From Sinohyriopsis cumingii (lineage: Eukaryota; Mollusca; Bivalvia; Unionida; Unionidae), in NCBI GenBank assembly GCA_028554795.2, contig CM068825.1, forward strand, positions 151,316,053 to 151,380,052: a stretch of DNA of 64,000 nucleotides, given 5' to 3'. Under the pieces are notes generated by a model. The model was not told the DNA's origin. It did not search any database and worked only from the letters and a program-made list of their open reading frames with translations. A program made the position numbers and the translations under genes. How positions within the stretch are numbered: the first letter of the stretch is position 1; each line of letters starts with the position of its first letter. Positions 50,363-62,665 of the stretch are shown one piece after another.

Positions 50363-52085
50363 CTTTCCTGCTCACGTGCCTGTGTTTGTAGAATATAAGC
50401 AGACAGAGATATAGAGAATCTTGACTGCTAGTAACAAAAATTTATACACCGGTGAGAGAATAGGGGAATTCGAAGCGAGTAGCTCGATAATGGGGATCCA
50501 CATGGGGATATGGGGATACATAACTGATAATATCTAATACATCAAGCTGCAATATCTCCCACATCCCCATAACACGTAACAATGAAGACTAATGCTCTGG
50601 CGCATGTCTTTTTGGATAGAGGCAAAATTAATCAACCATCCGCCGTGATAGTGGAATACTTGGACAAAAAAAAGAATTTCAAATCCATATTTACTGAGTC
50701 TGCACGCATTCTAATGTTGGTAGTGTGTGCTGTATTTGATAATATTACATGGAAGTTACATTTATGGACACAATTTGGAAAACATATAACTTCTTGCCAT
50801 ATATTACAAAAAGTGTGCGTTGGGAAAACATAAGACGAATATATATATGTGTGTGTGTGTGTATGTGTGTGTGAGAGAGAGAGAGAGACAGAGAGAGAGG
50901 AAAATAGTTATGAAGATAAACAACTGGATCACATGACCGTCGTAATACTTACGACCATCCGTTTCTAAAAAAATGCTCAGGGTCAAATACTCAGACCTAT
51001 TTTCAATCTGTAAATAATGTGGTATTGAAATATGCCTATTTTGTCTGATATAGAATGCGAAAAGTTGAAACGTTATTTCTATGTATAATGGGCGCTTTAG
51101 ATTAGGTCGTCCAATAGTATGATTAATGCGAGACTGAAAGACTAACATTTCTAATGCACACGATTATTATTCTGTTAAGCGATTAGTAATCAAAATCACA
51201 AGTGGTCAGAATTTTTTAAAACAGTGACGACCGACCTATCTTGACATTTCTGTACTGAGTGGAAATTCAATGATTTGTGAACATTGCTTTACGCACTATA
51301 TATGCTATCTTCTGGCGGTTATAAAAGGATGTGTTCCGATCCCATTTGTAAGATGGCATGCGGTTTGTGCTTTGTCTAGTTGTAATCGTTCGAAACGTAT
51401 GAATCTTCGACTGTTATTATTTAGCGGCACTATTTGTATGACAAATGTTTTCTTTCTGAATGTTCTGGAAAAGCTCTCTAAGGCGTGAGAGGCCTATATT
51501 ACTGTATCCATGGTGATGAGAAAATAAATCCGTAGTGCTAAGATAATTCATTCTTAGTGATACAATAATTAATCCAATGTAATGAGATAATTAACTCATC
51601 GATGTGAGGTAATTAAAATGATGTGATAGAGATAATTTTTCTGGTTTTAATAGTTATGAGATAATTAATCAATATTTATGAGATAGGTTATCTATAGTGA
51701 ACAACAAATCCTTAGTGATGAGATAAGCAATCCATAGCTACAAGATAATTTGTCCATAGTGACAAGATACTTAATCCATAGCGATGAAATGATTTATCCA
51801 AGGAGATGAAATACTTACTCCATAGTGATGAGATTAAGTCCGTAGTGATGAGATAATGTATCGATAGTGATGACATAATTAATCCGCAATGATAAAATAA
51901 TTACATTCCTTCTCCTATTTCAGGTTGTGGTTTAAAATAGTCACTGTATAGCCATATTTTTAATCGTGTCCAGCGAATAGTGCAATAGAAAATGGTACAT
52001 GGTCGTGGCCTGCTTCACAATTACAAATAAGCAACTGCTTGCTAAATTATTATTTGTCTATAATAAAACTTTGATGCTGATTGTG
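49489..52085. other. non-coding host DNA
   Basis: AT-rich with short simple repeats: (TC)n at about 50333-50360, and (TG)n with (AG)n at about 50843-50900. No gene or exon can be supported. The stretch 51490-51905 is a degenerate repeat, listed separately. Confidence 0.6.
51500..51905. repeat. degenerate ~30-bp tandem repeat
   Basis: Units like AGTGATGAGATAATTAATCC recur more than ten times with much variation in length and sequence. Confidence 0.8.
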
Positions 52086-52358
52086 ACAATATGAAAGTCG
52101 GGGCCACGAGTGGCCGAGTGGTCTAAAGCGCTCTCCATTACGGATCACTGCCATCTCACCTCTGTCTGCATAGGTTCGAGTCTCGGATTCGGCCAATGTG
52201 GATATGTGAGAAAGCTTGCCAGTAGCTTCTCGAGGGTCGGTGGTTCTTTGCGGGGATTTCCCGGGTTCTTCCTCCACCATTAATACTGGCCGCCAGTATA
52301 GCCCATCGTGTGCTGAAAAATGGCGTTAAACCCTACCCTACCCTACAATGTGAAAGTC
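52086..52358 (+). mobile_element. tRNA-derived SINE with target-site duplication
   Basis: The body (52100-52344) starts with a tRNA-like head having an A box (TGGCCGAGTGG, about 52111) and a B box (GGTTCGAGTCT, 52173-52183). A 3' domain follows with TCCTCCACCATTAATACTGG and GGCGTTAAACC, and a CCCTA short-repeat tail. ACAATATGAAAGTC at 52086-52099 and ACAATGTGAAAGTC at 52345-52358 are the target duplication (13 of 14 identical). The 3' domain resembles one I recall from bivalve and other invertebrate SINEs, which points to a mollusc. Confidence 0.9.
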
Positions 52359-55300
52359 ACTTGAGATATCAGTGACGACCAGTATTGTTAGAAATAATGA
52401 TCTGTAATCCTATTTTAACCATTAAAGGAATCAGCTTGTTCTTTCTTAACGACGTTTTTATCATTATTATATATTGTATGATATTACTGGGTACATGCTA
52501 CGTTGTGGAGAACTTTGGAGCGTGCGTAGTTTATACACTGGGACTAGAAGGACAATTCAATTACTGAATATGTTGTTGAATGCAGACTGTAAAATTAAGT
52601 CCATGAAAAGCGAGTCCTGAAAGAAATCTACCCCTGAGAGTTAAATTCCCTCTCGGGTTATGAAAGATGTTAAAATAACAAGATATAAATCATGTATATA
52701 TATCATAGTTGGCAAGTGGAAAGTTGTAGAAAGCCGCAGTACAAATAACTGATTTTGCCGTCAGTGCAGACATATCTAGATGGGGTCGGTCATAATTGTT
52801 TTCCAAGATTTCCAAGATTGTGTGTACTAGCAATTATTTTTATTATTAATCATTTTACTGAATAATGCCAGAGTGCATTGGAAATGTCAGTCTTTCGATC
52901 ACGCAATACATATCATTCTTTCATATCAAATGGCTTACTCTTCAGTATAAAAATTTCAACGAGTCGAATTCGTAAGCGTCACATTTGCCTGGTTTCACTA
53001 GTTACATTAGTGTCGGAGAACTAATCTTCTGAATTGAAATCATACACAAGCGTTTTGTCACATCCCTAGATATGTGTTCAATTCTTGAATATTCTCTAAG
53101 GAACTAGACAAACTGACAATAGCAAAGACGTTACTAGGAAAACGGCAATGAATATTCTTAATTGTTGTCAGAGATAGATAATGGATTTTAATAATGGAAA
53201 ACGTATCTCAATAAAGAAAGGAGATCCATCTCTTCCTCCATAACTACTTTCTCAGTTGATTTTTGTTTGCATTGCCTGTTTTAAAATCCTCACTTGCGAT
53301 AAAGTAATATAAGATAAGAAGTCAAATGTTCTACAGCATATATAGAAAAATATCGCTAAATATAACATATGAGCTGGCAAAAAGAAGCATTTTTAAGACA
53401 TGTCATGGAAAGCAAGATTGAATATTGACGGGATGCCAGACAGAAGATCAATGTGTCGTCTGATAAATAGAGAAGGGAAGAATGGTATCACAGTAATGAT
53501 TGCGGGGCTGTTCAAAAGTACGTGCTCGTTACATTTTTAAATCATAGTTTTGCCGTTATGCATCAAATTAGTGTTTCTGGCTGTACGAACTCCGGAAGAG
53601 ATCGGATTTGATTTATATTAATGTGACTTGTATCTCTCACTGCATAACAAAATTATGCAAACATGTTTATACACATTGAGTTATAGAATCGCATCATTGC
53701 AAAAGAGAAGGAAAATGTCAACATCCCTTGGGCAATCATTCGATTTATGTTATATCACAGATCTGATTCTGCAGACTACTGTTTCAGAATTTCTGCATGA
53801 TTTCAATAAATTCACGACAGCCCTAATGTTCTTTCGACAACGTTTATCGACGTATTCGATGCGAAGAATCTGTGAATTTCAACGATAGTTGTACTGATGT
53901 TTGGTGATAAGAGTGCCGTTAACTACGTTTTTCAATGTAAAGACCGTATTTCCAATAAAAGTTTAATTTAGCCTAGAGCACATCAACCTGTACTTTGTTT
54001 CGTGTTTATAGAATATTTGTAACCTTTAATTATGAAATATTTTCCTTTGCCAGATTGTAATATATGCGGACATTATACCGGCTGCCATCCTTAAGATGCC
54101 AGTAGGAGTGTCTATAATAAAACTTCAAAATCAAAATGATAATTGGAATTGCAATTTCTTTCAAACGTTTCCTTTTTTATTGGCCAACAGCAACAAATGC
54201 GATCGTCATGGTATAAAGCATTTATACAACCTTTATTTACAAGTAAATGGGATATAGCTATTTGTTGCTTGGCTCTTTAAAGACTTTAAGAACTTTGCCC
54301 TTAACGGAACAATGAAGACTTAACTTGATTATCTACTGATTTTTTGGTCCCTCCAATAAAATGGTAACATTTGCTTCTTTAGAAGTTATGCTTTTTCAAA
54401 CAGTAACTATATAGTAACACGTGTTTAAGATATATTGGAATCAGATATATGTTGTTAAGTATGTGCGTACAACATTAAAACGTGTATTTCTTGCCGAAAG
54501 GACAACAAAGAATTAATCACGAGTTTTATTGAGAAATAGTTCCTTGTTGATTCTGAGTATTAATTGTCTAATATTATATTGAAATATTTCTGAATTCTCT
54601 CACCTGAATAGACTACTGTGTCCTACCATCCAGCAACATGTTTGAAATATCTTTATTTTAAAGAGAAGCCTTTATTCACGCACAATTTATAACTGTGTGC
54701 AATGCCATGATATTCTGATATATTTGATTCCTTCGCATTCCCATTTGCAATAAGATACGTACATTTTGTGTGTTATGAGATTTGAATATCTGAAAATGGT
54801 TTTTGGAGTCTAAACTTTGCTTCCAGCCAGAAATTTGCCTTTCACTTTACTGAAAAAAATCTTCAAAAACATTGAAACAACAGAGACACAAGACTCGTGG
54901 GCAAGAATTTTATGTCTGCAAAAAAGAAAACCCAGATGATTTGATTTGTAGCATTTAATACACTTCACTGTTGACTGGTAACAGTTCGGAGCAAAGAGAC
55001 GTTATACTTAGCTTTTATTTCAACGGTTGAATTTCATCGGTAACTTTGATATACATTTAAGTATTATTGTTATGTATTTGTAACTTATTTTGTGTGTTTG
55101 ACCTTTATCCGTGATTGAGGGTAGAGAAGTAATTTCGTGCATGACTTGTGTCATTTATTTTTAAAAGCTGTTTGCCGATATTTGATTTCAAGGATAGCCG
55201 TTTTATCCTTTTCTTCAAATATGAAGGAGGATAATTCCTTGATCTAGGGTTTTTAAATTTTACTCGATTACATGGGGCATTTTGTATCCACCAATTAAAT

Positions 55301-58027
55301 CATCCCCATACTGATTGCTGAGAGCCCAGCAGGTATGGTTTAAACCTTAATAGCATATTACTAATCCTGATTTCCAACGGGGGGGGGGGCAGGCACGACG
55401 CGTAAATAAACGGATAATTGCTTATTATAATCAGACCTCTGCCAATTGACTGTATTGGGTTCAAATTTCAAGGAACTGAATTAAAAGCCAAGGCGAGGTT
55501 GCTAATATTGTGAACTAGAGCCCCTAAGGGTACTGAGTAGCCCCATGTTTAACCGCTAGACAGATTTGATGTACATCTCAACGAAATTAATGTGATGTAG
55601 AAAATCGTATATGTGCTTGACATAAAATACATGTAGCAACAAAGAAACAGCACTGTATTAGTGTAACACATATGCATCTGAAATGATTTTTTTTATAAAA
55701 AAAAAAAAAAACATAATGAGATGAAATTAGGTAAAAATTATTGTTTGTGGAAAAGATACATTTCCTGGAAACAGGATTGGACTCCTGTGCAACCACCAGA
55801 AAGGTATACACGTATGCTGTAACTAGATGCTACTGTAATTACACATACATTGTACACACACCCACTAACTCCATATGAACACACTGGCATGCATGTACAA
55901 CCTACCGTATGCACACTTATAAAACAAAGAAACTCAAACAACAGGACCGATGACGGGGATGGCTTGTAACAAGAAAGGAATGCTGTCCATGCAGCCTCAA
56001 CATGCTACTGTCCACCAGGCACATTTAAAAGATCTCTAGACAAAATATGGAGACTAGATTGATTAAACTAAGTTATAACATCTATGTACTTGTCTTCCTC
56101 AGGACCCGTACAAATAAACAAAACTCTTATTGCTCCTTTGACAATGCGAAGAACTCATTACTCGAAAATGGCAATGGATGTGTCTTTTCTTTCACGATTG
56201 CTATCAGTAATGATGTTTAGAACCTTCGTTGTTTGTACAATGAAAAGCTGATTGTTAAGGTGAAATTGATATGACCCTTGGGACTCAGAATAATCTCTTC
56301 CTTTGAATGATCCTGCCACTTGCTAACTTCACCAAGAATCTGTATCACTCACGTCGATGACATTATTTACTGGAAAAGCGGAGTTTTGGTCCTTCATGCC
56401 TTAACACTTAGACGGTATAAACATGAGGTGGCCATGCACTTATATTAATATATAACTATTTCTATCTTATTTCGACCTTAGAAACATTTTATAAATAAAA
56501 TTTTCGAATTCCCGGGGCAATGAATATAATACACAAGATTCGATGAATGATTTCAATTATCCCCCAAACGGAGTCAGTGAAATATCTATTTGATAAAGTA
56601 TCTGTTGTTTAAATATATGGTGGTAGTGGTAGTGAGTCAATCCTCTACTTGTAATTTACTGTCAGCGACGAGTCCTCCAAATGTCTCCTAGCTTCAGTTG
56701 AGTTTCTTTTTCTTTTCTTCTCCCACAAAGATATATTGGCTGAATCTGCTTTCCTGTTATTTAGAATTATCTTTTCTAATTGTCAAAGAGGGCACATTCA
56801 TTTAGTAAAATGCACCATTTTCATATTATTTGAAGTCAAAACCAATTAAAGCAAACGTTCTCAGGCTGGCTTAAATAAATAACACATAACATATGTCGTT
56901 AATATAAGTCGAAAGAAAACCTGTGAAGACTTCGTATTTTTTTTAGCAAACATTGGATAAAGCAAACATCATGTATCATATACAATTTGCTCTATGCAAG
57001 TGTTTATTGGAGTTCTTTTTTCTGAGGATGTGTCAAGTAAAGTGCTTTGACAAAGGACACGCCACAGTAGAAGATTTTATGGTGGGAAATGAACTATTGG
57101 CTACGAGTTTAACTCCGTAACCAGTGAACCACCACGGCTCTTGAGCCCGATGATTCAAAGTTTCCCAATAGTTCTTGTTTGCAAATAGCACAACTTGCAT
57201 GATCATTATTTCATAATTATTTACAAGATGAAATAATGATTTGAGATAACTACATAATGAGTTTTATAAAAACTACATATTGAATCTCCGCGTGCGATTC
57301 TGATGTATGCATTACATCTGACATCTCAAAATTGCACACTTCAAACCAAATGAAACTTGCCTAATGATACAAATGAGCTGTAGACAACCAATTTCCTAAT
57401 GATTAGCGTATCTTTTCTACAACTTTGAAAATTTTAAAAAGTAATTAACATACATTAATTAATAGCTTTAGAGACGAAAAACACTGATTATAAGTACATT
57501 CGAACATCTGCATTAAATCACCCTTTATACTTTTATCCTATGGACACACCATAAAAAGTTGAAGCAGTGTCGAAGTAAGGATAAGTATTATGGAAAAAAA
57601 TTATATTTTGTTTTTGTTGGATTTAACTGCACATTTAGCACGTTGTTAGCTGCATCATGCAAAGAAAATGGGATCTAAATAACGTTCCCGATGACTGAGG
57701 CAATTAAGATGATGGAAGATAAAGAAAACAAGTTCAAAGAAAACCGAAACGCCATAAAGGCAGATGTCACGAAATAATATAACAGATTTTATAATTAATT
57801 ATAATCGAAAACAGAGTGAGATCCAATCTAAATTTCAAACTGTCAATTTATGTCTCATCTTGTGCATCAAATTTTGCCAGTTTGCGGATAATTATAGTTT
57901 TTATTTTGTACTTTAAGTTAAGAAAACTCTAATCCGAAGGGATTTATTTTGTCTATACAGATTGATAATCATTCATCATGTGTTTAAATTGATTGGTTCA
58001 ATGGTTGGTTGGTATTTAACACACATT
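52359..58027. other. non-coding AT-rich host DNA
   Basis: No open frame with a recognisable domain. A run of ten G residues lies at about 55379-55388. Several short open frames are without coding character. No tRNA, rRNA or repeat array was recognised. Confidence 0.6.
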
Positions 58028-58880
58028 AGTAGTTAAAAGGGATACTTTAGACCCAAAGGGATTATAGAAGGAAAACACCCCTGGGACAGTTTAGACCCAA
58101 ACGGGAATTTAACATGGGTTTGAGACTTGCTAGAGAATAGACATAGAGACTATGGGTGGGCCAGTATAGGGACAATGGGAATTTAACATAGGGAATGTAT
58201 AATGACAATGTATTGGGCCTGTCTACGGACAAGGGGAAATTAACATGGGTGGGATTGTCTAGGGACAAGGGAAAATTAAGATAGCGACAAGGGATTGGGA
58301 CTGTATAGCGACAAGGGAATTTTATCATAGTGACAAGGGATTAGGACTATCTAGGGAATGTGAATTTAACATGGTGGGACTATCTGGTGCACTAGATAGG
58401 AATTGAACATGAATGGGACTGTGTAGGGACAAAAGGGAATTGGATAGGGTGACATCACGGTACATATAACTGGGGAAACAATGGCCACACTGTTGCAACT
58501 GGCTGACCTCAATCGAGTGGAGCAGATAGAAACAGTGTTTGAAAGTGGCTGACCTGAATATGCGCTACGCTAGGGACAAGGGACAAGTAGAGACATAGAC
58601 ATAGAGACGGGGTTAGATACATGGACATATGTATATGTATATACATAGATTTATCGACACAAATCTATCACACATACATACTATACGGACAAGGGAAAAT
58701 TTAACATGGGTGGGCTACTATACGAGCAAGGGGAAATGTAACATGGGTGGGACTGTCTAGGGACAATGGGAATTGAATATGGGATTATGTAGGGCAAGGG
58801 ACCTTGAACATGGATGTGCTTGTCTAGGGACAATGGAGAAATTGTATAGGGCCTGACTAGGGACAAGGGTGGTAGAGGGC
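58028..58880 (+). repeat. terminal repeat array related to the TIR of element 2
   Basis: Units of roughly 40-45 bp such as CTAGGGACAAGGGGAAATTA followed by ACATGGGTGGGACTGT recur across 58060-58440 and 58681-58880. They match GGGACAAGGGGAATTTAACA in the TIR of element 2. The block with AACAATGGCCACACTGTTGC between the two groups is repeated in altered form at about 59265-59310. Confidence 0.8.
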
Positions 58881-59099
58881 CAAACACAACAGAGACAGAG
58901 ATAGGCATATTCCAATACAAGCCCGAGATTTGAATATAAAGCATTACCTAGACCTGAAAGAAGGTTTATAAATTTGCATAATTGTAATGATGCTATAAAC
59001 AGATATAATCAAGGAAAAGACCAAAGCCAATATGGATGTGACTAAAAGTAACGCTACAATTACAAAATTGTACCACAGTTTAACGCAGATTAAACATAT

Positions 59100-60534
59100 C
59101 CCTGAACATTAGGTTACATTGGTTTAGACTAAAATGGATAAACCTAGTATTTATTTATAGTTACAACCTGTGGAAATTCCTATGGAAAAACCCAAGTCTA
59201 TATTTACAGCTTTAAGCTTTAAAATGTCTATCTTCAATGACGTCAGTGCACTGGACACTAGGGGAAAATTGGCAACAGTGTTGCAAGTGGCGCACCTGAA
59301 TATCCGCTAATGTAGGTAGGTGAAAAAAAATTATAGGGACAAACAAAGACCAAAAACACAAACTTGGCCTCACCCCAAGCGTTATGTGTTAGCTTAGAAT
59401 TTCACAAAATAGACCATATCTTACACCACAAAAATACTATCCTTCACACTAACTATACCATTTAACACCCCCTAAATACACTATCCCAAAAGTCTAGTGT
59501 TTTAGCTCAGAATCTAAACGAAGAAGATGAAATCTCACAAAAAACTATCCTTTACAAAACAAAAACATTATCCATCACGTCACTATGCTATCCAACACAT
59601 CATACTCCCTATCAAAAATGTCATGTGTTCGCTCAGAATGTAAACGAAGAAGATGAAATCTCAGAAAATAAACTATCCCTTACACACAAAAACTATCCAT
59701 CACACCACTATATCATCCAATATTCCTATTCTATTCAACATCACATACACACACTATCACAAAAGGCCATGTTTAGCTTAAAGTTTAAGAGAAGAAGATG
59801 AAATCCCACAAAAATACTCTCACATACCTTATACACCATCCATCAAGCCATTCTGAAATCTATCCTAAAAGCCATTTGTTAGCTTAGAATGTAAGATAAG
59901 GAGAAGGAATCTCGCAAACAAAATATCCAAAACATCATTTGTACCATCCCTCATCCCTTACACACACAACACCTTGTGTTAGCTTCGTAAAAGAGCAGAT
60001 GAAAGCAAACAAAACATACAAACCTTATATACCATCCAACATTCCATAAAATAATATCCATTACACCATCTACACCATCTATCACACATCACATCATTCA
60101 ATAAAGTCCTGTGTCAGCTTAGAGTGTCAGAGAAGGCCATGAAATCTCACAAAAAGACCATCCCTTACACCACAAAAATATTATCCATCACTTCACTATG
60201 GGATCCAGCATATTCTACTCACTATCCAACATGTTGTGTTCCCTTAGAACATAAGAAAAGGAGATGAAACCTCACAAAAATACTATTCATTATACCGACT
60301 TTACCATCCATTATATCATACTCACTATCCAAACGCCCTCTTTTAGCTTAAAATGTAAGAGAAGAAGATAAAATGTTAAAAATTATGCTATCCCTTATAT
60401 TACAAAAAATATTATCCATCTGACCCATTATGCCATTCAACTATATCACACTAACTATCCTAAAAACGTCATGTGTTCGCTATTAATATAGGAGAAGGAA
60501 ATTAAATACCACAAAACATACTCTCACATACCCT
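59100..60534 (+). repeat. left inner arm: inverted-repeat arm with ~125-150-bp subrepeats
   Basis: From about 59340, units containing GAAGAAGATGAAATCTCACA, CCATCACACCACTAT and TTAGCTTAGAATGTAAG repeat about nine times with drift. The whole arm is the reverse complement of 62640-64000 in general layout. Confidence 0.85.
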
Positions 60535-62422
60535 GAAAGTCGAAGGGTCTGAGTCGTGAGTTTGGTAATAAGTGTATAAACTTCTCGTTGCTCGGTGCTC
60601 ATGTTGTCGGGGTCGTAGTAGTGAGCATCAGGCAAATGTAGTGGAAGGGCGTGTTGATTGGCTTCGGTATTGAAAAAACCTTAGCCATTTCTGTCATTCC
60701 TAATGTTTTAGGCATTCGAACAATGTTCAAAGTGGCTGTATGACGTTCGGTGCTTTGTTCCGTGAAAGTATTTCAGAAGAAATTGTCCATACAGAGACAC
60801 TGGGAGCCATGACCGTGGCAAATCGATGAAAATCTCCGTAACGTTCGATGACCTCTTGACTCCACGTTTCGTCGATAGGATTTAAAATCAATTGCTTAAA
60901 ATCGGCCAGCGTATTCGGTTCTCGAAAGATTTTTTTCACGTTTTCCAGGAATCTTGATACAGAGATCGAAATGACAAAAGATTGGTTCTTGAATACATTT
61001 CTCGCACGCTCGAAGAGCCACACAGAAGTTAGGTATGTGAATGCCGGTCTCTTGCATGAATTCGAAATCGAAAAAGTTAAATAGCCTTTCGTTTTGTGGC
61101 CATATTCCTCCTCCTCCTCCTGTTGGGGCTTGCATTTTTAAATGTAGGATTCGTGTTCAAAGGCCACGAATTGGAGACAAATGGGACACCCTTTCTTTTC
61201 TGGACAAACGTGCGCCTTGGCACTATTGGTACGTATAACTTGTCCACAAGTAGTGAGCCATTTCAGTAGTTGGCAAGCACTTTTCTGCTGTGAACCTTGC
61301 GTCTTCTGATGTTGTTTGTAACGGGTAGGGCTGACAATCTGAGCAATGCAGTCGTTTTTGCCCTTCGTCAAGACAGGGTTTAGAGACCAAACATCCTGAA
61401 CATTTCGATCCGCAATGCTTGTGTTGCTCACTAATGTTATACCCATAGTCACATTTCTCACAATAATGACAATATCCCAGGAATCCGATGATAGTGGTAA
61501 TGACATTGAAATGTTCATCGTGATGATAGACGTGAGTGTATTTTCCGTCTTCGAAATCTTTGCCTCGAATCAACAGAGTTCCACGCATTTCTTGATGGTG
61601 TGTTTGCAATGTCTGTCGTGGAGCCAAAACGTCTTGCAATTTGTACATTTCAGGAATGCCACAGGTAGTGTCTTTGGATAGCCCCGCTTACTGTAACAGG
61701 AGTTCTGCTTCTTTTTGTTGTTTGCGTCAGTCCGATCTTCGAATTCTTTTCCAATCTCTTTTCCATTCTGTCGTGTCTTTCTTCTCGTTATACATCTTGT
61801 CTTGAGTGTTGTTAATTTGGACGAAGCTCTTTTTGGTGCTGCGAAGGTCGTCCACAAATAACATCTCTTTTCGCCCGGTGATGTGAAACTTGTCTTTGGA
61901 CTGCTGAACGTGTTGAATCTTGTCGATGACTTTGGAAGGTGTTAATTCTGCTGACCTACCACATTCGATCCAAACAGGTAGCTTTCATACTGTCGTGATA
62001 AATGGAGAGAGTCAAGCGATCGTCGTCTTTGGCTTCATATTGTCGTTTCAGCGTTGTTGACAAAGAATCCCTCAAATCAGTGATGAACCCTTCTGTTTTT
62101 TCAGCGGTACTTCTGTCTTGAAATCTTTAAATTTCACCATGTACGTGTAGGCTGTGGTTCAAAATTTTCTAGAGGAGCGATTATCCGTCTCTCAAATGTG
62201 ACATTATTTTCAGGATGATACTGGTTGACTTTGACTTGGCCAAATCTCTTTCGGTCTGGTCTCAGTCTTAGAAGCTATGAATTCAGTCTCACTCGTGTCG
62301 TCTTCAAAATCACTGGCATGGATTTAAGCCAAAAATTCTGCTCGTGTGCGAGGCGATATATCACGTTTCTGCCTCTTACTTTCTTTATCTTCTTTCTCCA
62401 TGAAATCGTGCGCTCGTTTCAT
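60535..62422 (-). pseudogene. PolB amino-terminal relic, paralogue of element 2 PolB
   Basis: Starts MKRAHDFMEKE at 62422, closely parallel to the start of the PolB at 36005, with the shared SPRTRAEFLA-like segment and then an early stop. Later blocks match in order: FRGKDFEDGKYTHVYHH-like, GFLGYCHYCEKCDYGYN, GSKCSGCLVSKPC, AKAHVC, then FFDFEFMQETGIHIPNF (exonuclease motif I) and RMPKTLGMTEMAK-like. The similarity ends near the equivalent of 38045 in element 2, before the polymerase motifs. Many frameshifts. It shows that related elements were once active in this genome. Confidence 0.88.
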
Positions 62423-62459
62423 AATGATTGCAAGTTTGCAAATTTCTAAATGTTAGACG

Positions 62460-62665
62460 CAACGGAGTCCCCATACATAAGGTTTGTGTTTTTAGGCTAT
62501 AAATATACTTGGGTTTTCCATAGGAATTTCCACAAGTCGTAGCTATAAATAGGTACTTGGTTTTCGCATAAGAATTTCCTACAAGTTGTGACTATAAATA
62601 TATACTAGATTTCTCTATAGTCTTTCCTAAACGTTGTGAGTATAAATCGATACTAGCTTGTTTCT
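62460..62665. repeat. ~60-bp repeats each carrying a TATA-like CTATAAATA
   Basis: Units with GGCTATAAATATACTTGGGT or GACTATAAATATATACTAGA and AGGAATTTCC recur about four times. Similar units are found at about 59150-59200 (inverted) and 63855-63975. They lie just upstream of the PolB relic start on the minus strand side and may derive from its promoter. Confidence 0.7.

Noticed and set aside
52100..52190. Functional tRNA gene (Leu/Ser type)
   Set aside because: A and B boxes are present, but the stretch continues into a SINE body with a tail and target duplications, so it is the head of a retroposon.
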